64,000 bases of DNA, taken from contig CBDHCD010000001.1 of NCBI GenBank assembly GCA_965260995.1, forward strand, positions 682,001 through 746,000, read 5' to 3'. The translations under genes were made by a program, and so were the position numbers. The notes beneath the pieces were generated by a model. It searched no databases and was not told the DNA's origin. It saw only the letters and a list, made by a program, of their open reading frames with translations. Positions 24,439 to 32,372 of this stretch are shown here, in pieces (the first letter of the stretch is position 1; every line of letters starts with the position of its first letter). The DNA is from JBBROS01 sp965260995 (GTDB lineage Bacteria; Pseudomonadota; Alphaproteobacteria; Acetobacterales; Acetobacteraceae).

Positions 24439-27408
24439 ATGTCCCGCCCCATGAAGCCCCCCGCCGGGCCGCGCCCGGTCGAGGCCCTGACCCATGCCGA
24501 GACCCGGCGCAACATCCCGACCGCGGAGCACCAGGACTTGGCGCAGCGGGCCGAGGCGCGCGCGCCCGTCGCGCCGGCGCGCTACCCTCGCGCCGACCCG
24601 CTGCCGTCGGGCGAGACCCGGCCGCGCGACCCGGACCTCGACCCGCAACTGCTCTGGCGCGGCGTCCGCATCCGGCTGACGCCGGAGCAGCGCGAGCGGT
24701 TGCAGGAGACGGGCGAGGTCGAGCTGGGCGAGGCGCAACTGGTGTGGCGCGGCAAGGACGCGCAGGACTGGTCCGACCTCGTGGTCAACCCGCCGCCGAT
24801 CTACATCCAGGAGAAGGTGGAGCCGAAGGCGATCATCGACGCCCTGCGGCGCGACAGCCGGGCACGGGCGCGAGCGGCGGAAAGCGACGCGCCCGACCTG
24901 TTCGCCGGCTTCGACGGCCCGGACGACCCCGAGGCGCGGCTGGAGTTCTACCAGCACGAGCAGCCGTGGTCGAACCGCATGATCCTGGGCGACAGCTTGC
25001 AGGTGATGGCGAGCCTGGCCGAGCGCGAGGGCCTGCGCGGCCGGGTGCAGTGCATCTACATGGACCCGCCTTACGGCATCAAGTTCAACAGCAACTGGCA
25101 GGTCAGCACGATCAGCCGGGACGTGAAGGACGGCAAGCGCGAGGATGTGTCGCGCGAGCCGGAGCAGGTCAAGGCGTTCCGCGACACCTGGAAGGACGGC
25201 ATCCACTCCTACCTGTCCTACCTGCGGGACCGGCTGACGGTGGCGCGCGAGTTGCTGACGGAGAGCGGGTCGATCTTCGTGCAGATCGGGGATGAGAACG
25301 TTCATCGGGTTCGGGCGGTGATGGATGAGGTGTTTGGGGCGGAGAACTTTTGCGCGCAGATAACACTTCTCAAAACAACTAGTCAGTCCGGTGGAAAGAT
25401 ACCTGGAGTCACTGACTACATAATCTGGTATTCTCACCAATTAAAAAACAAAAACCGAGCTTTATATAGCTCTCGAGCGTTTATAGAGAGTACGACTGAG
25501 CGTTACATTTGTGTCGAGCCGCGACTTGACGAACTTATGGATCTATCAGTCGAACAGAAACGCGGTCGGGAACCAATTCCTAGTGGCCGGTACGTGAAAC
25601 TTGCCGATCCGACTTCACAAACAGGAAGTGATTCGTCTCGGTTCACATTCAACTATCAAAACCAATCCTTTAAACCAAGTGGAGCAAGAGGCTGGTCTAC
25701 CGGTGTAGAGGGTATGGCTAGGGTTCAGAAGGCTGGATACTTCTATCCAATCGGAAAAAACCTGATGTGGAAGCTTTACAGAGACTGGTTTCCATTCTCG
25801 CCACTGAATAATGTTTGGTCGGATATCCGATCGTTTGGGTTCTCCGAAGAGCGTACTTATATCGTTCAAACGGCTGGCCAGGTCATCCAACGTTGCATCC
25901 TCATGGCCACTGACCCCGGCGACCTCGTGCTCGACCCCACCTGCGGCTCCGGCACCACCGCCACCGTCGCTGAGCAATGGGGACGCCGCTGGATCGCCAT
26001 CGACACTTCCCGCGTCGCCCTCGCCCTCGCCCGCACCCGGCTGATGGCGGCGAAATACCCCTACTACCTGCTCGCCGACAGCCCCGAGGGGCGCGCCCGC
26101 GAAGCCCAGCTCTCCGGCAAGCCGCCGCCCGACGCGCCCACCGGCGGCGACGTGCGCCAGGGCTTCGTCTACGAGCGCGCCCCGCACGTCACCCTGAAAT
26201 CCATCGCCAACAACGCCGAGATCGACGTGCTGTGGCAGGAGGCGCAAGCCACCCTCGAACCGCTGCGCGCCCAGTTCAACGCCGCGCTCGGGACCAGCCA
26301 CGAGGAATGGCAAATGCCTCGCGAGGCCGACCCGGCCTGGCCTGCCGAAGCCCACGCCGCTCACATAGCTTGGTGGTACGCCCGCATCGAGCGGCAGGAG
26401 CGCATCGACGACTCCATCGCCCGCCGCGCCGACATCGAGTACCTCTACGACCGTCCCTACGAGGACAAGGCTCGCGTGCGGGTCGCGGGGCCGTTCACGG
26501 TCGAGAGCCTGTCGCCGCACCGCGCCGTGCCGGCCGACGAGGACGACCTGCTCGCCCGTCCGGGGGCCGCGAACGCCGCGCGCGGCGAGGCGGCGTTGCC
26601 CGCCGTCTCCGCCGCCGGCGTCGTCGATTTCGCCGCCATCGTGCTGGACCACCTGCGCACGACCGGGGTGGACCAGAGCCGCAAGGCGGACGCGATCCGG
26701 TTCACCAGCCTGCAACCCTGGCCCGGCGAATACATCGGCGCCGAGGGCCGCTACGCCGAGAGCGGCGAGGACGGAGCCCCGGAGCGCCGCGCCGCCATCC
26801 TGATCGGCCCCGAGTTCGGCACCCTGTCGCGCGCCGACCTGGTGCGCGCGGCGCGCGAGGCGTCGGAGGCCGGGTTCGACGTGCTGGTGGCCTGCGCTTT
26901 CAACTACGAGGCCCACGCCAGCGAGCTTGACCGGCTCGGCCCGCTGCCGATCCTGAAGGCGCGCATGAACCCCGAGCTGCACATGGCCGGCGAGCTGAAG
27001 AACACCGGGCGCGGCAACCTGTTCGTCGTGTTCGGCGAGCCGGACTTGCAGGTGGAGGACGTGCCGGGCCAGCCCGACCACGTGCAGGTGCGTATCCTGG
27101 GCGTCGACGTGTTCGACCCGCGCGCCGACAAGATCCGCTCCGGCGACACCGACAGCATCGCCGCCTGGTTCATCGACACCGACTACGACGACGAGAGCTT
27201 CTTCGTCCGCCACGCCTACTTCCTCGGCGCGCAGGACCCTTACAAGTCGCTGAAGGCGGCGTTGCGGGCCGAGATCGACGAGGCGGCGTGGGCGACGCTG
27301 TATCGCGACGTGTCCCGCCCGTTCCCCCGCCCGGCCGAGGGGCGGCGGGTGGCGGTCAAGGTGATCAACCACTTCGGCGACGAGGTGATGAAGGTGTTCC
27401 GGGTTTGA
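24439..27408 (+). CDS. mod: Beta-class DNA methyltransferase (type III Mod-like) with long C-terminal extension
   Basis: Motif IV DPPYGIKF lies at about residues 208-215 and the SAM-binding motif I DPTCGSGTTATVAEQ at about 498-512. The order IV then I is the beta class used by type III Mod enzymes (N6-adenine). Between them lies the target-recognition segment, whose DNA (about 25,345-25,905) is visibly AT-rich against the GC-rich flanks. The protein is 989 residues, far longer than EcoP1I/EcoP15I-type Mod. The extra about 400 residues after the methyltransferase core (e.g. AAILIGPEFGTLSRADLVRA) have no assignment. The chosen start, ATG 24439, follows the res stop by 14 bp. Its stop overlaps the helicase start. 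Confidence 0.9.
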   Translation: MSRPMKPPAGPRPVEALTHAETRRNIPTAEHQDLAQRAEARAPVAPARYPRADPLPSGETRPRDPDLDPQLLWRGVRIRLTPEQRERLQETGEVELGEAQLVWRGKDAQDWSDLVVNPPPIYIQEKVEPKAIIDALRRDSRARARAAESDAPDLFAGFDGPDDPEARLEFYQHEQPWSNRMILGDSLQVMASLAEREGLRGRVQCIYMDPPYGIKFNSNWQVSTISRDVKDGKREDVSREPEQVKAFRDTWKDGIHSYLSYLRDRLTVARELLTESGSIFVQIGDENVHRVRAVMDEVFGAENFCAQITLLKTTSQSGGKIPGVTDYIIWYSHQLKNKNRALYSSRAFIESTTERYICVEPRLDELMDLSVEQKRGREPIPSGRYVKLADPTSQTGSDSSRFTFNYQNQSFKPSGARGWSTGVEGMARVQKAGYFYPIGKNLMWKLYRDWFPFSPLNNVWSDIRSFGFSEERTYIVQTAGQVIQRCILMATDPGDLVLDPTCGSGTTATVAEQWGRRWIAIDTSRVALALARTRLMAAKYPYYLLADSPEGRAREAQLSGKPPPDAPTGGDVRQGFVYERAPHVTLKSIANNAEIDVLWQEAQATLEPLRAQFNAALGTSHEEWQMPREADPAWPAEAHAAHIAWWYARIERQERIDDSIARRADIEYLYDRPYEDKARVRVAGPFTVESLSPHRAVPADEDDLLARPGAANAARGEAALPAVSAAGVVDFAAIVLDHLRTTGVDQSRKADAIRFTSLQPWPGEYIGAEGRYAESGEDGAPERRAAILIGPEFGTLSRADLVRAAREASEAGFDVLVACAFNYEAHASELDRLGPLPILKARMNPELHMAGELKNTGRGNLFVVFGEPDLQVEDVPGQPDHVQVRILGVDVFDPRADKIRSGDTDSIAAWFIDTDYDDESFFVRHAYFLGAQDPYKSLKAALRAEIDEAAWATLYRDVSRPFPRPAEGRRVAVKVINHFGDEVMKVFRV

Positions 27409-29504
27409 GCGAGGGGACAGGCCTGGCGTTCCGCATCGCCGAGACCTTCTACGCCGCCCTCGCCCGGCTGCCGGCCCAGGAGCAGAAGTCGGTCAAGACG
27501 ACGGTGTTCGACCTGCAAGCCGACCCGGCCGCGCCCGGCCTGAGCTTCCACCGCATCGAGCGCTCGCGCGACCGCAACTTCTGGTCGATGCGGGTGGGCG
27601 GCGACGTTCGCATCATCGTCCACAAGACAGCGGCGAGCTTTCTGCTGGCCTACGTCGGCCATCACGACGACGCCTACGCCTGGGCGGAACGGCGGCGGAT
27701 CGAGGCGCACCCGCGCACCGGGGCGGTGCAGATCGTCGAGGTGCGCGAGCGGGTGCAGGACGTGTTCACCGGGCCGGCCGCGAACGCGACGGCCGCGGAA
27801 GCCGGGCCGAAGCCGCCGTTGTTTCGCCGCCTGGCCGCCGATGACCTGCTCGCCGTCGGCGTGCCGCAGGATTGGGTCGCCGACGTGCAGGCCGCAACCG
27901 AGGACAGCTTCTTCGCGTTGACCGAGCACCTGCCGGCCGAGGCAGGGGAAGCGCTGCTCGAATTCGCCACCACTGGCCGCCTGCGCACACCCGAGCCGGC
28001 TCCGCCCGCCGACCCGTTCGCCCACCCCGACGCGCTCCGCCGCTTCCGCGTGGTGGAGGACCAGGAGGCGCTCGCCCTGACGCTGGACGCCCCGTGGGAG
28101 CGGTGGGCCGTGTTCCTGCACCCGGCCCAGCAAGGCGTGGTGGACAAGAGCTTCGGCGGCCCGGCCCGCAGTTCCGGCTCCGCCGGCACCGGCAAGACCG
28201 TGGTGGCGCTGCACCGGGCGGCGAGGCTGGCGCGGGAGGGCGCGGACCGCCGGGTGCTGCTGACCACTTTCTCGCCGCCGCTGGCCAACGCCTTATCGCG
28301 CAAGCTGTCGCTGCTGCTGGGCGAGGGCGGCCCGGCCCGCCGCGTGACGGTCGCCCCGTATCGCGCCGTGGCCGACGAGCTGCACCAGTTGGCGTTCGGC
28401 CGCCGCGCCGTGGTCGCCTCCGACGCGCAGGTCGAGGACGCGGTCGCCAAGGCGGCGGAATCGGTGGGGGCGAAGGGGTTCACCCCGCGCTTCCTGCTGT
28501 CGGAGTGGCGGCACGTGGTCGACGCCTGGCAGATCGCGGACGTGGCCGCCTACGCGCGGGTGCCGCGGCTGGGGCGCAAGAACCGGATGAGCGCCGGGCA
28601 GCGGGAGCGGTTGTGGCCGGTGTTCGCGGCGGTGCGCGCCTCGTTGGCCAGACGGGGGCTGTTGACGTGGCCGGAGGTGTTCGGCCTCGCCGCCGCGCAC
28701 TACGCCGGGCGGGCGCAGAAGCCGTTCACCCATATCGTGGTGGACGAGGCGCAGGATCTGGGCGTGGCCGAGCTGCGCTTCCTCGCCGCCATCGCGCCGA
28801 CCGGGGCGGACGCGCTGTTCTTCGCCGGCGACCTGGGCCAGCGCATCTTCCAGCAGCCGTTCTCGTGGAAGGAGCTGGGGGTGGACGTGCGCGGCCGGTC
28901 CTCGACGCTGACGGTGAATTACCGCACCAGCCATCAGATCCGCCGCCTGGCCGACCGCCTGCTGCCCACCGCGGTGCGTGACGTGGACGGCAACGCCGAC
29001 GAGCGGGACCGCACCGTCTCGGTGTTCAACGGCCCGGCGCCGGAGATCCACACGTTCGAGGACGCGGCGGCGGAGGCGGCCGAGATCGCTGCCTGGATCG
29101 CCCGCGCCGGGCAGAACGGCGTGCTGCCGTCTGAGATCGGCGTGTTCGTCCGCACCCGCGAGCAACTGGTCCGTGCCCGCGCCGCGGTGGAGGCCGCCGG
29201 CCTGCCGTGGCTGGAACTGTCCGAGCGCGAGCAGGACGCGGCCGGGCGAGTGCTGGTCGGCACCATGCACTTGGCCAAGGGGTTGGAGTTCAAGGCTGCT
29301 TGCGTAATGGCCTGCGACGACGGCGTGCTGCCGCTCCGCTCCCGTCTCGCAGTGGCCGCGGACGAGACGGAGTTGGACGACATCTACGAGACAGAGCGCC
29401 ACCTGTTCTACGTTGCCTGCACGCGGGCGCGGGATCGATTGCTGGTCTCTGGGGTGGTGCCCGTGTCGGAGTTCGTGCAGGACTTGGCCTCGCCGGACGG
29501 GTGA
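27405..29504 (+). CDS. UvrD-like SF1 helicase with N-terminal RelE/ParE-like domain
   Basis: The start is a TTG (27405) overlapping the Mod stop as TTGA; no ATG fits upstream conservation. Residues about 1-100 look like the RelE/ParE toxin fold (FYAALARLPAQEQKSVKTTV, FWSMRVGGDVRIIVHKT, LAYVGHHDDAYAWAERR). The SF1A helicase core follows: Walker A GSAGTGKT (about 257), IVVDEAQDLG (about 444), LTVNYRTSHQIR, GTMHLAKGLEFKAA and LFYVACTRARDRL (about 667). It is 699 residues. The coupling to Mod and Res implies one functional unit. Whether the RelE-like domain is a nuclease, a tether or a regulator is unknown. Confidence 0.87.
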   Translation: MSEGTGLAFRIAETFYAALARLPAQEQKSVKTTVFDLQADPAAPGLSFHRIERSRDRNFWSMRVGGDVRIIVHKTAASFLLAYVGHHDDAYAWAERRRIEAHPRTGAVQIVEVRERVQDVFTGPAANATAAEAGPKPPLFRRLAADDLLAVGVPQDWVADVQAATEDSFFALTEHLPAEAGEALLEFATTGRLRTPEPAPPADPFAHPDALRRFRVVEDQEALALTLDAPWERWAVFLHPAQQGVVDKSFGGPARSSGSAGTGKTVVALHRAARLAREGADRRVLLTTFSPPLANALSRKLSLLLGEGGPARRVTVAPYRAVADELHQLAFGRRAVVASDAQVEDAVAKAAESVGAKGFTPRFLLSEWRHVVDAWQIADVAAYARVPRLGRKNRMSAGQRERLWPVFAAVRASLARRGLLTWPEVFGLAAAHYAGRAQKPFTHIVVDEAQDLGVAELRFLAAIAPTGADALFFAGDLGQRIFQQPFSWKELGVDVRGRSSTLTVNYRTSHQIRRLADRLLPTAVRDVDGNADERDRTVSVFNGPAPEIHTFEDAAAEAAEIAAWIARAGQNGVLPSEIGVFVRTREQLVRARAAVEAAGLPWLELSEREQDAAGRVLVGTMHLAKGLEFKAACVMACDDGVLPLRSRLAVAADETELDDIYETERHLFYVACTRARDRLLVSGVVPVSEFVQDLASPDG

Positions 29505-29628
29505 CGCGAGGCCGGGTGAGCCAACGCGTCGATGTTGACAAGGAGTAGGTCGGATGTCTCTCTTCACCTATGGTCTATTTGTCAGTTGAGGCGACCTTGT
29601 GATGTAAGTATCAGTGGCAAAGCTCTGA

Positions 29629-30078
29629 TCAGCTCTTGTTTCTCAACCGATCAACAAGATATTTCAAGTAGCTTTCTACGCTTGCGACGAAGTGTCTTTC
29701 GTTCGGCTTGCGTTGCCGGCGCATCATGTCTACGAGAACTTGGGAAGGACCATGATGCACGGCACGGGCTAGCTCTGGTTCCCGATGCCATACCTCGTCT
29801 CGCTGTGCCATCAGACGATCAAACTCATGACGCACATCTGGGTGGCCGGCGAGTTGGGCTTCACTGATCAAAGTCTGGGCAGATTTAGGAGCAGGAAGCT
29901 TTTTGGCATAGACCGCAGTGATTACACTACGTTGTATTTCAACTCTACAATGATCCCATGACCAGTTGTTGGTTGCGCTCTTATAAGCGATTTCACGAAG
30001 GTACTGCTCTCTTTTCCGATCTCCTTTCTCATGAGTGTTTACAAGGAGAGATGAAGAGGACTTTTTACTGTTGCTCAT
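29629..30078 (-). CDS. Hypothetical charged protein, divergent from the XRE regulator
   Basis: The 149-residue product is basic, with no membrane segment. It runs MSNSKKSSSSLLVNTHEKGD at the start, AYKSATNNWSWDHCRVEIQR in the middle and an Arg-rich end (VDMMRRQRKPNERHF). I recognise no family. Its DNA is clearly more AT-rich than the operon before it, and it converges on the helicase gene with a 124-bp gap. The divergent arrangement with the XRE gene across a palindrome-rich spacer suggests shared control, perhaps an immunity or accessory protein. That is inference. Confidence 0.6.
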   Translation of the reverse strand: MSNSKKSSSSLLVNTHEKGDRKREQYLREIAYKSATNNWSWDHCRVEIQRSVITAVYAKKLPAPKSAQTLISEAQLAGHPDVRHEFDRLMAQRDEVWHREPELARAVHHGPSQVLVDMMRRQRKPNERHFVASVESYLKYLVDRLRNKS

Positions 30079-30172
30079 TTCACCACCATCTTTCTAGTTC
30101 GATGACGCGCAGTGAGCTTTTTTGCTACAGTAGTGACAGCGCGCCGGGCCTTAGCCGTTGTAGGGCGCGGGA

Positions 30173-30230
30173 CACAACGCGTTGTGCGTTCTCAGGCGAA
30201 TAATTCTACAAGAAATGTAGACTATAGTCT
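30173..30230 (+). promoter_or_regulatory. Operator-like palindromes upstream of the XRE gene
   Basis: The spacer between the divergent genes contains CACAACGCGTTGTG (30173-30186, perfect 14-bp palindrome), TCTACA-AGAAA-TGTAGA (30205-30221) and AGACTATAGTCT (30219-30230, perfect 12-bp palindrome). The last, followed by GTG, resembles the GACT...TATAGTC boxes bound by restriction-modification controller proteins. The site lies 38-45 bp before the XRE start, where an autoregulated promoter would be. Confidence 0.6.
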
Positions 30231-30268
30231 GTGGTGTTCGGTGTCAATAGAGGTTTGTCCTCACCTGG

Positions 30269-30496
30269 GTGGACATGCGAGTGCAAGTCGGCCTGAACGT
30301 GCGCCGGTTACGGAAAAAGGCGGGGCTGTCCCAAGAGGAGTTAGCTCATCGGGCCAGCTTAGATAGAACTTACGTAAGCGGAGTCGAGCGAGGCGTTCGC
30401 AATCCAACTGTGCTGGTCTTGCAGAGCTTAGCAAGTGCTTTGGAAATCAAGCCAATGAACCTGCTTGACGATGCAGAGGTCAACCGCCGGGAGTAG
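30269..30496 (+). CDS. XRE-family transcriptional regulator (controller-protein-like)
   Basis: The 75-residue single-domain helix-turn-helix protein runs VGLNVRRLRKKAGLSQEELA, HRASLDRTYVSGVERGVRNP, TVLVLQSLASALEIKPMNLL. Size and sequence match small Cro/C1-type regulators, including the C proteins that time restriction-modification gene expression. The start may be GTG 30269 or ATG 30275. It lies 0.8 kb downstream of the res-mod-helicase operon and directly after palindromic sequences. Control of that operon, or of the divergent hypothetical gene, is inferred from position only. Confidence 0.85.
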   Translation: MDMRVQVGLNVRRLRKKAGLSQEELAHRASLDRTYVSGVERGVRNPTVLVLQSLASALEIKPMNLLDDAEVNRRE

Positions 30497-30822
30497 ATTT
30501 ATCTCTGGCACTACGGGCCAAGCCGTAACTGAGCGCGTAGGGGATTTACGTCGGATGGTAGCCGGCATCAAACAGACAGGGTCGTACGCGCACGGAAACG
30601 CTCGTAGTGTTCCTTGCTCCCAACGAGAGCGGTCCGCATTGGGTGGGCGTCGTCGAACTGATCAGCATTTGTGTTCAAACAATCTGGATAAAAGACCACG
30701 TAACCGATGAGCTTGCGCCAGCGCAGCTACGATAAGGGTCTTTGTGGCCGAGACACCCCCTGGCTTTGCTGGTTAATTTCGTGCGAACCGTGCATATTGC
30801 CGGAAGCAAAACCGAGGATGTC
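30497..30822. other. Intergenic stretch, no supported gene
   Basis: About 326 bp lie between the XRE gene and the next plus-strand gene. Small frames exist without ribosome sites or recognisable domains. No repeat or RNA structure stands out. Confidence 0.45.
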
Positions 30823-31383
30823 ATGGGACGGCCTTGTTCCATCTGCTGTGCTGCCAGAACCCACCGGATCGTCGACGAGATGATCGCCGCCGGCGCGTCG
30901 GATCAAGCAGTGGCCGATCACATTGGTGGCGTGAGCCGAATGGCGGTGGCGCGGCATCGGCTCAACCACGTGGTAACGCCTGGCAAGGCTTTGGTCGAAG
31001 CCGCCGGGAAGGGCAGGGACGCTGCCGAGCGGCGCGCGGAGGTGATGGCGGCCGCGGAAGCTGGCGACCCGGCCGCGTTCGTTGCCTTGTCCGCCATCGT
31101 CGCCGACTTGCAGAAGATCCATGCCCGGCTGGAACGCACCGCGGACGCGGCGGAGCAGGACAACCAGCGACTGGCCGTGTCGGCTCTCTCGGCCCAGCAG
31201 CTCCGGGCGGCAGAAGTGCGCGCGAAGATCGGTGGCGTCGGCAGCTATGCACCAAGCAAAGTCCCGCCGGAAGGCGGGGCGGGGAACTTCAGCGTCAATA
31301 TCCATCTCGGCGGGAACGTAGTGGAGCGGATCACGGCTGTGACCACGCATGTGATCGACGGCGACGCGGTGCAGGACATTTGA
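30823..31383 (+). CDS. Helix-turn-helix protein of unknown function with N-terminal Cys cluster
   Basis: The ATG at 30823 is preceded by GAGG at 5-6 bases, and a longer in-frame reading upstream lacks such a site. The 186-residue product starts GRPCSICCAARTHRIVDEMI, continues with a homeodomain-like HTH (ASDQAVADHIGGVSRMAVAR), an alanine-rich helix with coiled-coil character (VADLQKIHARLERTADAAEQ) and a small C-terminal beta segment (FSVNIHLGGNVVERITAV). This layout recalls terminase small subunits and other phage DNA-binding proteins, but I cannot assign it firmly. It is island cargo or part of the satellite module. Confidence 0.65.
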   Translation: MGRPCSICCAARTHRIVDEMIAAGASDQAVADHIGGVSRMAVARHRLNHVVTPGKALVEAAGKGRDAAERRAEVMAAAEAGDPAAFVALSAIVADLQKIHARLERTADAAEQDNQRLAVSALSAQQLRAAEVRAKIGGVGSYAPSKVPPEGGAGNFSVNIHLGGNVVERITAVTTHVIDGDAVQDI

Positions 31384-31723
31384 CCCATCCCCAGCGAAAT
31401 GCCTCTGGGAAGACGCAGGAGCGTCGCTTGCACCATGTAGAGCTTGGTCGAGGATCACTCCCCTCCATGCCTATACACGATCACGCTGACCTCCTGCCTT
31501 GTCCACGGTCGTTGTCGCCGAAGTCAGCACCGATGACGCCGTATGATCAAGTCGAGCCTTTTTACCTGCTGTCGCACTCTATCGAGCAACAGGCCATGCA
31601 CGTTGCGGCACCAATGGCGTCCGCGCGGCCCCGGTTCGCTCCCAAAGCGGCAGGGACGATGTGTTGCAGAGCCGCGTGCATCGCACCACGTCGGCGTCGC
31701 TACTCATGCTCAGCTTCGGCCAT
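31384..31723. other. Intergenic stretch, no supported gene
   Basis: About 340 bp lie between two convergent genes (the HTH protein and the small minus-strand protein). I see no supported frame, strong hairpin or repeat here. Confidence 0.4.
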
Positions 31724-32197
31724 TTAGCCGCAGGAAGCGTTACGCTGAGCGAGGTAGGCGTGCTCGTCTTGGTCCGTCCATGGAAACCATGCCGTTCGTT
31801 GCCGACTAACAAGATAGGCGTAGCTGTAAGGGCGTTTCGAGCGTGCCTCGTCCTTGGTCCATCGTACCCAGTTGCGTACACGACTTTTAGCGCAGTTGAC
31901 TCTCGCAAGACCAAAGCTCTTTCGTTGAGCATACTGCCACTTGCTATCGTCAGGCTTGACCAGCCACAGATGCGGGCGGCGGTGGATGAGGGCACTTGCG
32001 CCACAAAGCAAAGCCACGGCGTGTGGTGAGGTCACACCAGGGGGGGATGAGTCCGGATACCAGCACCATTTCAGTTTGCCGTCTGGTCCGGGAGGTGATC
32101 CGACGAGCGTACCCCATAGCCATAAAATTTCAATGGACGGCGCCGGAGACGAGCTCGCGATTGCGCTACTATACTGTGACGAAGCGATCTGGCGCAT
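31724..32197 (-). CDS. Small hypothetical protein at the end of the replication module
   Basis: The 157-residue product is Trp- and Tyr-rich (EILWLWGTLVGSPPG, KWCWYPDSS, VRNWVRWTKDEARSKRPYSY, RTAWFPWTDQDEHAYLA). It has no membrane anchor or known motif. Support comes from an AAGGAG site 9-10 bp before the ATG at 32197 and from its orientation, which continues the integrase-to-helicase series. It is separated from the helicase by 175 bp that hold the G-rich repeat array. Overlapping plus-strand frames have no ribosome site. Confidence 0.5.
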   Translation of the reverse strand: MRQIASSQYSSAIASSSPAPSIEILWLWGTLVGSPPGPDGKLKWCWYPDSSPPGVTSPHAVALLCGASALIHRRPHLWLVKPDDSKWQYAQRKSFGLARVNCAKSRVRNWVRWTKDEARSKRPYSYAYLVSRQRTAWFPWTDQDEHAYLAQRNASCG

Positions 32198-32230
32198 GAG
32201 GCGCTCTCCTTATATCTACGATGGCGTGAG

Positions 32231-32365
32231 ACTCTGTGTAGCCACCCACCTAATCCCCCCATACCCCCTAGGTGATTGGATGGGTGGCTGTGCCCACCCC
32301 ATCCATCACCCATCACCGCTGCCATCCAAAAGCCGTTGGGTGGCGATTGGGTGGTTGGATGGGAT
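32231..32365. repeat. G/C-skewed repeat array beside the replication genes
   Basis: Variants of GATTGGATGGGTGG recur on both strands: GGTGATTGGATGGGTGGC near 32270-32288, its inverted form in CCCACCCCATCCATCACCC near 32293-32315, and TGGGTGGTTGGATGGG near 32347-32363. A CCCACC also opens the array near 32243. The clustering of direct and inverted copies next to a primase/helicase pair resembles the cis replication regions of P4-like elements. Origin function is inferred. Confidence 0.5.
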
Positions 32366-32372
32366 GACCGCA

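Noticed and set aside
30465..30710. 81-codon frame overlapping the end of the XRE gene
   Set aside because: No similarity, no ribosome site, and composition typical of non-coding sequence.
32231..32365. CRISPR array
   Set aside because: The repeats are short, degenerate, present in both orientations and not separated by uniform spacers. No cas gene is present in the window.
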